Part shown: piece by piece, positions 27,567-37,961 of the stretch
Layout: each line of letters opens with the position of its first letter
Numbering within the stretch: position 1 is the first letter of the stretch
Origin: Porticoccus sp.
GTDB taxonomy: Bacteria > Pseudomonadota > Gammaproteobacteria > Pseudomonadales > Porticoccaceae
Reading direction: 5' to 3'
DNA length: 57,964 bases
NCBI GenBank assembly: GCA_023261185.1
Contig: JALRJN010000036.1
Coordinates: 1-57,964 of the forward strand
Notes under the pieces: model-generated
The model's input: the letters and a program-made list of their open reading frames with translations, nothing else
What the model was told of the DNA's origin: nothing
The model's database searches: none
Made by a program: the position numbers and the translations under genes

Positions 27567-29207
27567 TTAGAACTGGTAGCGAACACCCAGTTCAACGGAA
27601 CGCCCCGGGCCTGCCAGTGAATCAAACTGTCCGACCATGCCTTCGTCACGCCATTGGGCGATGCTCACGCCGCCGAGGGGCAGGTCGTAGCTTTCATCCA
27701 GCAGGTTGCGAACGCCGAAGTTGATGATTGTTGAATTCCAGCGGTATTCGGTGAATGCATTGAGAAGCGTGTATTTAGCAGTATCGTTTTCCAGGCGAAT
27801 CTGGTCGACCTGGTCTTTTTTATCCGCCCATTCCAATTCAAGGATATTTGTCCACTGCCCAAGGATCTGCTCGAGGGCAATCTTAACGTTGAGAGGCATT
27901 ATGTGGTAAAGATCTTCCGGACCATCCTTGCGCTTGCCGCGGGTGTAGGCAATTTGGCCCCGCATGATGCCTGAGCCCCATGCAGATGAGTTCCACAGGC
28001 TGCGTGAACCATTCAGATCGAGCCCGTAAAACTCAGCGTCGATGTTGGTGAATTGAAGTAGGGGGCGGGTGACTGACATAACCATTCTCGGGTGAAAACT
28101 TCCGATCTGGGTGGCATCAATAAAGTCATCTACATAGGTGTAGTAGGGGTTGATGGTAAATTCCCAGCTATCATCCTGTGAGCGTTTGGTGTAGGACGCA
28201 CTCAGAGTGTGGGCAATCTCAGGGTCCAGATCGATGTCCCCTACATAGCCGTTGCCGTCGCCATACCAGCCGATCATGGTCATAGCCATAGTGTTTCTAC
28301 CCCAAGAGTATCGCTCATACAGGTTGGGAGAGCGGCTCTTGCGAGCGTAGCCGAATTCGATGGTTTCCTCGGTGGAGGGTTCAAAGCGAAACATCAGTGA
28401 GAGATCAATATTGTCGTCAACTTGTTTATGATTGCGCCCGTTAAATGCCTCTGCTGCAACTGCATCGAGGTTGGTGGACATCATGATCATCGGCATGGTG
28501 TTGTAGGGCTGGACGTCATCTGTGTCAGTAATGACGTGTTCATAGCGAATGCCCGCCACAGTGGTCCATTGGGGATTGATGCGGTATTCAGACTCAGCCC
28601 ACAGAGCATAGCGGTCACGCTCATCATCGTTAATATTTACATAGGTGTCAGGCCCCATCATCATTGAACCAGGCACGGCTGGCCACCAGTCATCCAACTT
28701 GTAATGATGATATTCATTACCGACACGCAGGGTATATTGCTCGGTGAGGGGAAATTCAGCCTTGATGACATAACCAACGTCCCTACCGTCCGTGCTCATA
28801 GGCATGGTGCCGGTCTTCTCCTTGGTAAAAAACCCCATTTCGTGCTCGACATCGTTCCAACTGAATAGGGCATCGAGCTTAATCCAGTTGAAATCACGCA
28901 AGTAGTTGACGCTAACCCCGTTGCTTTTATTGCCGACCATATCCATGTACTGATTTGGAAAGCCCTGATAAGGCACTTCTTGGTGAGTAAGCTTAACAAT
29001 TACCTCCTGATCTTGGCCTTTGGCACCAATCGTAATGGCATGGCTTTCGGAGCGATAAAGGGTGTCAAGAACCTTGTCGCCGTCTCCATCACGATACGTG
29101 GCGGATCGGTCTAGACTACCGGTGTAGTTCAAGCTGAGGTTATCACTGGCGATCGTGGTATTAAGGAACTCGCCATGATGTTGCCCATTGCTACGATAAA
29201 AAAGCAC
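27567..29207 (-). CDS. OprC-like TonB-dependent copper receptor, 3' part (beta-barrel) after a frameshift
   Basis: 546 codons covering the barrel and C-terminus (ending [10 protein letters not shown], a typical outer-membrane terminal F). It reads on from the upstream reading frame once one T is removed from a T6 run (minus strand, 29199-29204), which gives GSIGAFYRSNGQ. Met-rich motifs are frequent: EHEM (an HxM pair, His122/Met124), TMPM, SMMM, TMPMIMM, NTMAMTM and RMVM. OprC of Pseudomonas binds copper through CxxxM and HxM, and both pairs exist across the two parts. The GTG at 29207 is unlikely to be a real start. Either a pseudogene, a slippage-decoded gene, a phase-variable gene or a sequencing error. 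Confidence 0.82.
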   Translation of the reverse strand: MLFYRSNGQHHGEFLNTTIASDNLSLNYTGSLDRSATYRDGDGDKVLDTLYRSESHAITIGAKGQDQEVIVKLTHQEVPYQGFPNQYMDMVGNKSNGVSVNYLRDFNWIKLDALFSWNDVEHEMGFFTKEKTGTMPMSTDGRDVGYVIKAEFPLTEQYTLRVGNEYHHYKLDDWWPAVPGSMMMGPDTYVNINDDERDRYALWAESEYRINPQWTTVAGIRYEHVITDTDDVQPYNTMPMIMMSTNLDAVAAEAFNGRNHKQVDDNIDLSLMFRFEPSTEETIEFGYARKSRSPNLYERYSWGRNTMAMTMIGWYGDGNGYVGDIDLDPEIAHTLSASYTKRSQDDSWEFTINPYYTYVDDFIDATQIGSFHPRMVMSVTRPLLQFTNIDAEFYGLDLNGSRSLWNSSAWGSGIMRGQIAYTRGKRKDGPEDLYHIMPLNVKIALEQILGQWTNILELEWADKKDQVDQIRLENDTAKYTLLNAFTEYRWNSTIINFGVRNLLDESYDLPLGGVSIAQWRDEGMVGQFDSLAGPGRSVELGVRYQF

Positions 29208-29685
29208 CGATACTACCCTGTATATGAAGTTTGTCGGAGGTGGAGTAGATGGGAGTTTGGGATGTAACTAAAATAGTACCGGCAAAACTGTCGCCACCAC
29301 TGCTTACCGGTGTGATGCCTGATAGTACTATGGCCGATTCTATGCGGCTTGAGTCTATGTAGGACAGGGGTGGATTCATATGGTTAGCGCAGGATGATGT
29401 AATTTCACTACCATCTATTAGGACTTTTACCCGATCGCCATTCATGCCGCGTATAACAGGCAGTTTTCCTATGCCTCCGGCAGAGTAGAACTCGACACCT
29501 TCTTCTTTTAATACCGCAGCAGAATCACCAGTGGTGATTGGTACAGACTGTTGTGGCTTGATCAGTAGAATCTCTTCTGTGATTTCTTGCGAGAATACCG
29601 ACCACGACGAAGTGGCAGCAATGGCCATCGCCAGGGCAGTATGTGAAAAGCGTTTTGTAGATGGCGTATGCATGAATAGAGTCAA
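29191..29685 (-). CDS. OprC-like TonB-dependent copper receptor, 5' part (signal peptide and plug) before a frameshift
   Basis: 164 codons. The signal peptide ends near residue 32. The plug domain has LPVIRGMNGDRVKVLIDGSEI and the copper-type motif SCANHMNPPLSYID, which gives C99-xxx-M103 as in OprC. The frame stops just after the T6 run (GGT GCT TTT TTA TCG TAG). The TTG start at 29685 has TAAGGAT upstream; an ATG at 29673 would also work. The 29191-29207 overlap with the 3' part is the frameshift zone. Transport of copper is inferred from the motifs. Confidence 0.82.
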   Translation of the reverse strand: MTLFMHTPSTKRFSHTALAMAIAATSSWSVFSQEITEEILLIKPQQSVPITTGDSAAVLKEEGVEFYSAGGIGKLPVIRGMNGDRVKVLIDGSEITSSCANHMNPPLSYIDSSRIESAIVLSGITPVSSGGDSFAGTILVTSQTPIYSTSDKLHIQGSIGAFLS

Positions 29686-29750
29686 AATAAATCCTTAATA
29701 GGGGAGCAAATTTTGGGCAGCATTTTAAGAAGGTTGTTAAGAGGGGAACA

Positions 29751-29767
29751 TGTGACAAATTGTCGCA
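29751..29767. promoter_or_regulatory. 17-base imperfect palindrome, candidate operator
   Basis: TGTGACAAATTGTCGCA: arms TGTGACAA and TTGTCGCA are complementary except for one position. It lies 66 bases upstream of the receptor start and overlaps the -35 box of a promoter pointing the other way. I do not recognise the regulator. A shared repressor or activator site is inference. Confidence 0.5.
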
Positions 29768-29788
29768 TGCCCAACTACTGCATATAAT
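29760..29788 (+). promoter_or_regulatory. sigma-70-type promoter reading toward the small secreted protein
   Basis: TTGTCG (29760-29765), a 17-base spacer, TATAAT (29783-29788), a near-consensus arrangement. Transcription would start about 29795. The -35 box lies within the palindrome at 29751-29767. Confidence 0.6.
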
Positions 29789-30145
29789 TTACTATATTTA
29801 ACATAATATACATTATGCGCAATTTGGTCTGGGGCGGGTAAGACCGAAATCGAGAAGTTGCCTAGCTATTGACGCGTTATGCAGGGTCAAGACGTTTGTC
29901 AGGTTGGCAGCCTGTGCAACGGGTTCAATGGTTTTGTAGTTCGTTACGCCATAAAGCGGCATTCTCAAGTTTAACGATTCCACCAATGACTCAAGGACAA
30001 ATCATTACAGTGCAGACGACCAGCGTGGATCTCCCAGTTGGTCCACACCACCGTCCAGGTGGTCATGCATGCGAAATTCAGCCCATACACCAAACCGATT
30101 GTCATCGGCAATCCACATCAAAAATCCATCGCTAAGGAGAGCTAT
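29789..30145 (+). other. long leader/intergenic stretch, no convincing gene
   Basis: About 350 bases between the promoter and the small secreted protein. A stem TTTGGTCT (29823-29830) with AGACCGAA (29841-29848) lies near its 5' end. Another short stem, CCACC-GTCCA-GGTGG, is around 30045-30060. Reading frames here have no recognisable family. A minus-strand frame (about 30007-30145) reads protein-like (for example GVDQLGDPRW) and might be a gene remnant. Confidence 0.35.
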
Positions 30146-30415
30146 ATGCGAAGTGTAAGGAAATACATGGTTCTGGTTGTAATTGGTGTCAGCTGTGGTG
30201 TGGCAATTAGTTTGCCAAACCATGCTCATGCTGGAGACCCGCAAGGTAGCTTGGCGGCCTGCCAAAACCTAAAAAATGATAAAAAGTATTACCAATACCT
30301 GCGACGAAAAGGTGGCTCAAGCTCGCAGATGGAATATTGGCGAAAAAGGATGAGAGAAATCGAAGACCGCATGTCGGCAATGGAGTGCAGAAAGCATAGA
30401 AATAAACTTAAGTAG
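30146..30415 (+). CDS. small secreted basic protein, unknown
   Basis: 89 residues, not recognised. AAGGAG at 30134-30139 is a strong ribosome-binding site. The signal peptide is about 29 residues, cut after HAHA. The mature ~60-residue protein is basic and helix-like with two cysteines, CQNLKNDKKYYQYL near its start and MECRKHRNK near its end, plus methionines spaced by seven (QMEYWRKRMREIEDRMSAME). The two cysteines could form a disulfide. Its location opposite the copper-receptor gene, behind a shared palindrome/promoter, suggests a periplasmic partner in metal handling; this is inference. Confidence 0.65.
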   Translation: MRSVRKYMVLVVIGVSCGVAISLPNHAHAGDPQGSLAACQNLKNDKKYYQYLRRKGGSSSQMEYWRKRMREIEDRMSAMECRKHRNKLK

Positions 30416-30742
30416 TTAATTTATCTCTTGTTATTACGGTTAGGGCAGATATGGGTGGATGTGTATAAAAATTGATTGTATTAAGGCGTGCCCGATTCGT
30501 GATATTGATGAATCATCTATCACGAGAAATACATGCCCTACTCCAGATCATTATCATTACTCCTCGATCCTTCAATGGAAAACCTGCCCTACGTATTTTG
30601 TCGGCGTAGATTGAACAGACGACCCAGAAACAGTAATCCATGACCGCCTGATGATCCGTTTATATGTGTACGTCTGGGACACGGCAACCCAAAACAAAAG
30701 CAAGGGGCTCGGTTGGACCCATACTTGCCCCGTTATTGGCAT
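30416..30742. other. 327-base gap with an inverted repeat
   Basis: No reading frame with family resemblance. The clearest signal is an 8-bp perfect inverted repeat TCGTGATA (30497-30504) and TATCACGA (30518-30525) with a 13-base loop. There is no T tail, so it is not a standard terminator. The gap lies between the small secreted protein and the end of the convergent puuA-like gene. Confidence 0.4.
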
Positions 30743-32083
30743 TCAAACGGAGAGCAGCAGAAATTCACGCTCCCAAGAGCTAATCACACGAATAAAAGCC
30801 TCAAACTCTTCCAGTTTGACGTCGGTATAAGCCATCACAAAAAGCTCACCGAAGATTTCCTTTATCTCATCGCACTCATCCAGCGCGCGAATACCCTCCT
30901 CCAAGCTTCTGGGAAGCATGATCTCTTCCTCGTAGGCGTTACCACTGTGTGGAGGGGTCGGGTCTATACGGTTTTTGATTCCCAGGTAACCGCAGGCCAG
31001 AGATGCCGCCACCGCCAGATAGGGATTTACATCGGCTCCCGGAAAGCGGTTTTCAATGCGTCGTGAAGCCGGTGTACAGTCCGGGATACGTAAACCGGCC
31101 GTACGATTGTCATAACCCCAGCATAGATTGATGGGGGCTGATACATCTTTTGTGAAACGCCGGTAAGAGTTGACGTTTGGTGCAAAAAAGGAAATCACGC
31201 TATTTGAATATTTCTGTAATCCACCAATGTACCAGCGGAAGTAATCACTCTCCTCGCCCGTTTCGGTGGAAAAAATATTCTTGCCGTCTTGATCGTTAAT
31301 GCTCTGGTGCAGATGCAAGGCGCTCCCCGGCTCATTCTTCATAGGCTTGGCCATGAAGGTGGCGTAGATATTGTGCCTCATGGCCACTTCGCGGATGGTG
31401 CGCTTGAAGATGAATACCTGATCAGCAAGATCCAGCGCATCACCATGCAGAAAATTGATTTCCAGTTGTGCTGGTCCAGATTCGTGAATCAACGTATCGA
31501 CATCCAGCTCCATCACGTTGCAGTAGTTATACATATCTTCAACAAAGGGCTCGAATTCATTTGCAGCATCAATGCTGTAGGATTGACGTGCTGTCTCAGG
31601 ACGGCCCGAGCGCCCTGTTGGCGGCTTCAGTTCAACATCTGGGTCGAGATTGCGTTCGATCAGGTAAAACTCTACTTCGGGGGCTACGATAGGATGCCAC
31701 CCCTCCTGCGCATAAAGATCCAAAACCTTTTTCAGGACGTTGCGCGTGGAAAGCGGATGCGGGTTGCCATCCTTGTCAAAACAGTTGTGGATGATCTGTG
31801 CTGTGGATTCGTTAGCCCAGGGCACTTTGCGAACCGCTGAAAGGTCAGGTTCCAGAATCATATCGCCATCACTGGAACTATAGACGCCCCAAAAGCGATC
31901 ACTAAAATCTCCGGTTACAGTCTGTACCAGAATACTCTCGGGCAACCGGCTCTCCTCCTTGAGAAATTTGTTCGCCGGGATAAACTTGCCACGGGCCGAG
32001 CCTGTCATATCCGGCACCAGACATTCCACTTCACTGATATTATTGGCCTTCAGCCAATCAGCCAGCTCCTGATCTTCCTGCAT
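30743..32083 (-). CDS. puuA: Gamma-glutamylputrescine synthetase (glutamine synthetase family)
   Basis: Ligates glutamate to putrescine with ATP in the Puu polyamine-degradation route. 446 residues of the glutamine synthetase fold, in the subfamily that includes PuuA and SpuB/SpuI. The short N-terminal domain is followed by APEVEFYL, SALHLHQSI and RRIENRFPGADVNPYLA, which hold metal and ATP/glutamate ligands. It lacks the adenylylation tyrosine region of GlnA. Divergent from a PuuB-like oxidase across 90 bases, which supports the putrescine role over a generic GS-like ligase. Confidence 0.82.
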   Translation of the reverse strand: MQEDQELADWLKANNISEVECLVPDMTGSARGKFIPANKFLKEESRLPESILVQTVTGDFSDRFWGVYSSSDGDMILEPDLSAVRKVPWANESTAQIIHNCFDKDGNPHPLSTRNVLKKVLDLYAQEGWHPIVAPEVEFYLIERNLDPDVELKPPTGRSGRPETARQSYSIDAANEFEPFVEDMYNYCNVMELDVDTLIHESGPAQLEINFLHGDALDLADQVFIFKRTIREVAMRHNIYATFMAKPMKNEPGSALHLHQSINDQDGKNIFSTETGEESDYFRWYIGGLQKYSNSVISFFAPNVNSYRRFTKDVSAPINLCWGYDNRTAGLRIPDCTPASRRIENRFPGADVNPYLAVAASLACGYLGIKNRIDPTPPHSGNAYEEEIMLPRSLEEGIRALDECDEIKEIFGELFVMAYTDVKLEEFEAFIRVISSWEREFLLLSV

Positions 32084-32173
32084 TGCAAAACCCTTAAATT
32101 TACCTGCTGCATGGTAGTGTATACCTAATTATTTATTTAAATTAGCGCGATTTCTCTGTGATTGGGCCAGGTC

Positions 32174-33463
32174 ATGACAAAACTACGTCAATATCCAGAT
32201 TGCTACTATGAACCCAGTCGACACTACGACTTGTCGTGTCCCGTTCTGGGCGAGGATATCGCCGTTGATGTCTGTATTATCGGCGGTGGTTATACCGGTT
32301 TATCCACCGCGCTGCACTTGAGTGAAGCTGGCTGCAAGGTGGCCGTTCTAGATTCTCACCACATTGCCAGTGGTGCCTCGGGCCGCAATGGCGGTCATGT
32401 GGGCACGGGTCAACGACGCCACCAGGAGGATCTGGAAAAACTGTATGGCGCAGCCATTGCCGCAAAGCTTTGGCAAGCCGGGCTGGACGCTGTGGCACTG
32501 GTTAAAACATTGATCGAGCAACATCGCATCAATTGTGATCTCCAGAAAGGCATCCTGCATGTGGCTCACAAACCGCGCTACACAGCAGATTTTCGCGCAG
32601 AAGTCGATTTTCTTCAGCAACGCTATGGTTACACCCAGGCACGCGCCATTTCCAGGGATGAAGTCTCTGAGCTGCTGGGAACTTCTGTATTTTACGGCGG
32701 ACTGCACGATACCGCTTCCATGCACCTCCACCCACTGAACTATGCATTGGGTCTAGCACAGGCCGCCAAAACAGCTGGCGCGCAACTGTTCGAATGTAGC
32801 CCTGTAGTGTCATACCGTAGCCAAGGGCAGGATATTACGGTTTCCACAGCCAATGGCTCTACCGTCAGGGCCAAACACCTGGTGCTGGCGTGCAATGGCT
32901 ACCTGGGTAATCTCGAACCACGTATATCCGGCAAGATCATGCCCATCAACAATTTTCTGGTGGCCACCGCCCCCTTGGGAGAGGGGCTAGCGAACTCTCT
33001 GATTCGCAATCGTCTGGCCGTTCAGGACTCACGTTTCGTGATTAATTACTGGCGCTGCAGTGAAGATGGCCGCCTTGTTTTTGGCGGAGGGGAAAGTTAT
33101 CGGTCATCCCTGCCAAGCAATATCCCCGGCATCGTCAGAAAGCGCGTGTTGGCAATATACCCCCAACTGGAAGATGTTCCCATTGATTATGCCTGGGGTG
33201 GGAAACTGGCTATTACCCTACAGCGTATGCCTCATGTGGGTCGCCTACAGCAAAATATCCATTACGCTCATGGTTATTCCGGTCACGGTGTGCCGACAGC
33301 AACTTTTCTGGGAAAAGCTATCGCGGAGGCTATCTGCAGTAACAGTGAACAGTTTGAATTGTTCGCAGGTTTACCTGCCAGGGCATTTCCCGGCGGCACC
33401 CTGCTACGCTGGCCAGGCATGGTGGCCGGCATGCTCTACTATTCGCTGATGGACCGGTTCTGA
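32174..33463 (+). CDS. puuB: FAD-dependent gamma-glutamylputrescine oxidase-like protein
   Basis: D-amino-acid-oxidase-family flavoenzyme, 429 residues from the ATG at 32174; a TTG at 32162 would add four residues. The FAD-binding motif is VCIIGGGYTGLSTALHL, followed by GASGRNGGHVGTGQRR. The C-terminal GHGVPTATFLGKAIAEAI is typical of PuuB-like oxidases. Divergent from puuA, so oxidation of gamma-glutamylputrescine is likely. puuC and puuD are not in the window. Substrate is inferred from context and family. Confidence 0.8.
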   Translation: MTKLRQYPDCYYEPSRHYDLSCPVLGEDIAVDVCIIGGGYTGLSTALHLSEAGCKVAVLDSHHIASGASGRNGGHVGTGQRRHQEDLEKLYGAAIAAKLWQAGLDAVALVKTLIEQHRINCDLQKGILHVAHKPRYTADFRAEVDFLQQRYGYTQARAISRDEVSELLGTSVFYGGLHDTASMHLHPLNYALGLAQAAKTAGAQLFECSPVVSYRSQGQDITVSTANGSTVRAKHLVLACNGYLGNLEPRISGKIMPINNFLVATAPLGEGLANSLIRNRLAVQDSRFVINYWRCSEDGRLVFGGGESYRSSLPSNIPGIVRKRVLAIYPQLEDVPIDYAWGGKLAITLQRMPHVGRLQQNIHYAHGYSGHGVPTATFLGKAIAEAICSNSEQFELFAGLPARAFPGGTLLRWPGMVAGMLYYSLMDRF

Positions 33464-33500
33464 AGCAAGAGATATTGATAGTTCATGCCGTGCTTTCTGT

Positions 33501-34853
33501 TTAGGAGGGTTCACGCATGGTCACAAACTCTTCGGCGGCTGTCGGGTGAATACCGATTGTCGCGTCAAAATCGGCCTTGGTGGCGCCTGCTTTCATGGCG
33601 ACAGCCATACCCTGGATAATTTCCCCGGCGCTCTCCCCCACCATGTGACAACCAATCACGCGATCCGTGGAACGCTGAACGATGAGCTTCATGAAGACCT
33701 TGCCATCTCCACCACCAAGGGTTTCTTTCATAGCTCGGAACCGGCTGCGGTAAATGGACAGATCGTCGCCGTGTTGTTCCCGTGCCTGAGCCTCGGTCAA
33801 CCCAACTGAGGCACTGTTCGGCTGGCTGAATATCGCCGTTGGAATATTGCTGTAATCCACAGCAGTGGGAGTGCCTGTGGTAAGCCTTTTGGTAAGTGCC
33901 ATACCTTCGGTAATAGCTACCGGTGTCAGCTCTACACGCCCGATCACATCACCTATGGCAAAAATTGAAGGTTCTGCAGTCTGGAAATAGTCATCCACCA
34001 CAATTGAACCATTGTCACGGCATTCAACGGCGGTGTTTTCGAGCCCCAGCCCGTCGATCAGTGGACGACGGCCGGTCGCGTACATAATCAGGCCCGCCTC
34101 AATGCTTTCACCGTTGTTAAGCAGCGCAGAGTAGCCGTTTTCAATCGTCTCAATCTTCTCGATATCGGTTGAAAAATGTATCTTAACTCCTTGTTTTTCA
34201 ATTTCTTCTTTGAGGGTGTTTCGAACATCCTCATCAAATCCCCGCAGGAATAGAGGCCCTCTGTACAGTAGATGTGTTTCCACTCCCAAACCGTTGAAGA
34301 TGCCAGCAAACTCCACCGCGATATAACCACCACCGACAATCACAATACGTTCTGGAAGACTCTCAAGGTAAAAGGCGTCGTTAGAGGTAATGGCCAGTTC
34401 ACTACCAGGAAAGCTGGGCACAAATGGAGTGCCACCAGTGGCAATAAGAATATTTTTACATTGGTAGACCCGACCGTTGACCTCGACTTCGTGTGGACCA
34501 ACAACTTTTGCCCAACCTGTCACCAGTTCAACACCGGAGTTATCCAGTAGGTTGCCGTAAATACCATTGAGGCGTTCAATCTCGCGATTTTTATTGTCCC
34601 GCAACGTAGGCCAGTCAAACTCGGATTCACCCAATTGCCATCCAAAGCCCTTGGCGGCACGGAATTCCTCAGCAAAAGATGACGCATAAACAAACAGCTT
34701 TTTGGGTACACAGCCGACGTTAACGCAGGTGCCGCCGAGGTGCTGGGCCTCGGCAACCACCACGCGCAACCCCCGTTGAGCACACATACGGGCGGTACGC
34801 ACCCCACCGGAGCCCGCACCGATGACAAACAGGTCAACGTCATAATTGGCCAT
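33501..34853 (-). CDS. gor: Glutathione-disulfide reductase
   Basis: NADPH- and FAD-dependent reductase keeping glutathione reduced. 450 residues, as in E. coli Gor. N-terminal FAD motif [13 protein letters not shown]. The redox cysteines are Cys43 and Cys48 in [13 protein letters not shown]. The second dinucleotide motif is [14 protein letters not shown]. The dimer-interface His/Glu pair is in [10 protein letters not shown] near the C-terminus. Convergent with the PuuB-like gene and upstream of cysG's end by 23 bases on the same strand. Confidence 0.95.
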   Translation of the reverse strand: MANYDVDLFVIGAGSGGVRTARMCAQRGLRVVVAEAQHLGGTCVNVGCVPKKLFVYASSFAEEFRAAKGFGWQLGESEFDWPTLRDNKNREIERLNGIYGNLLDNSGVELVTGWAKVVGPHEVEVNGRVYQCKNILIATGGTPFVPSFPGSELAITSNDAFYLESLPERIVIVGGGYIAVEFAGIFNGLGVETHLLYRGPLFLRGFDEDVRNTLKEEIEKQGVKIHFSTDIEKIETIENGYSALLNNGESIEAGLIMYATGRRPLIDGLGLENTAVECRDNGSIVVDDYFQTAEPSIFAIGDVIGRVELTPVAITEGMALTKRLTTGTPTAVDYSNIPTAIFSQPNSASVGLTEAQAREQHGDDLSIYRSRFRAMKETLGGGDGKVFMKLIVQRSTDRVIGCHMVGESAGEIIQGMAVAMKAGATKADFDATIGIHPTAAEEFVTMREPS

Positions 34854-34876
34854 GGGTATTCTCCTTAAAGCCGTGT

Positions 34877-36256
34877 TTAGCCCTTGAACCAGGACAACTG
34901 ATCATGAAGTTTGACCACATCACCCACGATGATCAAGGTCGGGGCTTTGGCTTCGGCCTTACGCACGATGTCCGGTAACGTGGTCAGATTGCCGATAAAT
35001 ACACGCTGGCGAGCCGTTGTGCCCTTTTCCACCAGGGCGGCTGGCGTCGTGGCTGACTTGCCACGTGCAATCAGCTCCTTGCAGATGCTCTCCAAGCCAC
35101 TGAGCCCCATATAGAACACCAGAGTCTGATTGGCTGACACCAGATCCTGACAGTTGAGGTCGAGAGAATGGTCCTTTAAGTGTCCCGTGATAAAGCGCAC
35201 GGACTGGGCATAATCCCGATGGGTCAGCGGAATGCCGGCATAACTGGCACAACCCGAAGCGGCGGTGATTCCAGGGACCACTTGAAATGGCACACCCCGT
35301 TCTGCCAAATGGGCAATTTCCTCGCCGCCACGCCCAAAAATAAAGGGATCCCCGCCTTTTAGGCGCAGCACTCGCTTGCCCTGCAGGGCATATTCCGCAA
35401 GTTTTTCATTGATATTTTCCTGGGTGACAGGATGATCACCAGCAGTTTTGCCCACATAGATGAGTTCGGCATCTCTACGCACCAGCGCCATTACCTCTTT
35501 CGACACCAGGCGATCGTAAAGCACGATATCGGCTTTCTGCATCAAACGCAGGGCCCGGAAGGTCAGCAGGTCGGGATCACCCGGACCACCGCCCACCAGA
35601 TAGACTTCACCGACGCTGGAAGGCTGATCTTGCTCGAGGCGCTGCTCGAGACGCTGATCCGCCTCTTTTAGACGTTCTGAGTAGACCAGCTCAGCAATAT
35701 CTCCCTCAAACACATTTTCCCAGAACGCTTTGCGATCAAGACCGCTGTGAAATCGGGTCTTTACTCTGTCTCGGTACTTGCCTGCCAAAGCTGCCAACTT
35801 GCCGTAACCGGATGGGATGAGTGCCTCCAGGCGAGTACGTAACATACGGGCCAACACCGGAGCATTGCCGCCACTACTGATGGCGATCTGTACAGGTGAG
35901 CGATCGACAATGGAGGGGAACACCACGGTACACAGCCCCGGACTATCCACTACGTTGACAGGAATATTGGCAGCCTGGGCAAGCTGTGAGACCTGAGCAT
36001 TGACAGTATCGTCATTGGTGGCAGCTACCACCAATACCGCACCCGCAATGTCATCTTCGGCAAAAGGACGCTCCAGAAAGTTCAGAGTCTGATTTTTTGC
36101 CATTTCGCGGATGGCCTGATTGACCTGAGGAGCAACTACTTCAATGGAGGCACCAGCATCGGCCAGCTGACGCAATTTACGCAGAGCGACGTCCCCTCCC
36201 CCGACTACCAGACAGCGACGGCCGCGGAGATTGTGAAAAAGCGGCAAGAGATCCAT
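34877..36256 (-). CDS. cysG: Siroheme synthase CysG (multifunctional)
   Basis: Makes sirohaem from uroporphyrinogen III for sulfite and nitrite reductases. 459 residues. The N-terminal half is the NAD-dependent dehydrogenase/ferrochelatase ([16 protein letters not shown], then [16 protein letters not shown]). The C-terminal half is the SAM methyltransferase ([33 protein letters not shown] and YMGLSG). It lies last in the lolA-rarA-crcB-serS-cysG series. Confidence 0.95.
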   Translation of the reverse strand: MDLLPLFHNLRGRRCLVVGGGDVALRKLRQLADAGASIEVVAPQVNQAIREMAKNQTLNFLERPFAEDDIAGAVLVVAATNDDTVNAQVSQLAQAANIPVNVVDSPGLCTVVFPSIVDRSPVQIAISSGGNAPVLARMLRTRLEALIPSGYGKLAALAGKYRDRVKTRFHSGLDRKAFWENVFEGDIAELVYSERLKEADQRLEQRLEQDQPSSVGEVYLVGGGPGDPDLLTFRALRLMQKADIVLYDRLVSKEVMALVRRDAELIYVGKTAGDHPVTQENINEKLAEYALQGKRVLRLKGGDPFIFGRGGEEIAHLAERGVPFQVVPGITAASGCASYAGIPLTHRDYAQSVRFITGHLKDHSLDLNCQDLVSANQTLVFYMGLSGLESICKELIARGKSATTPAALVEKGTTARQRVFIGNLTTLPDIVRKAEAKAPTLIIVGDVVKLHDQLSWFKG

Positions 36257-36284
36257 AGCTTAAGTCTGGCCCAGAAGGAAGTGT

Positions 36285-37586
<1,302 letters not shown>

Positions 37587-37961
37587 CTAAAACAATCGGG
37601 TCAATACAATGGCGCCCAGCGTTCCCGCAAGACACAACACAAGATTCAGGGCGACATAGGCGGCCGCCAACGCAAGGTGGCCATTTTGCCACAAAGCGAG
37701 GCTATCAAGCGAGAACGTAGAGAATGTGGTGAAGGCGCCAAGAAACCCCACCATCAGTAAATTGCGCAACTCTGCTGGCAGCACACCACGCTCGATAATC
37801 AGTACATAAAACATCCCCATGAGTACGGAGCCAACCACGTTCACCACCAGTGTCCCCATCGGGAATCGCCCACCCATCGTGGGATAGATCAACGCATTGA
37901 CACCGAAGCGCCCCATTGCCCCCAGGGCGCCGCCGACTGCCACCATCACCCACTGCATCAT
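37587..37961 (-). CDS. crcB: Fluoride ion channel CrcB/Fluc
   Basis: Dual-topology fluoride exporter. 124 residues with four membrane segments. Family signatures are [16 protein letters not shown] near the N-terminus and [16 protein letters not shown] in the third segment, the latter with the fluoride-lining Phe/Thr/Ser residues. It overlaps the rarA stop by four bases. I see no fluoride riboswitch because the gene is internal to an operon. Confidence 0.93.
   Translation of the reverse strand: MMQWVMVAVGGALGAMGRFGVNALIYPTMGGRFPMGTLVVNVVGSVLMGMFYVLIIERGVLPAELRNLLMVGFLGAFTTFSTFSLDSLALWQNGHLALAAAYVALNLVLCLAGTLGAIVLTRLF

Noticed and set aside
30546-30560. Fur-box-like GATCATTATCATTAC
   Set aside because: Only about half of the 19-base Fur site is matched and no gene starts nearby in the right place.
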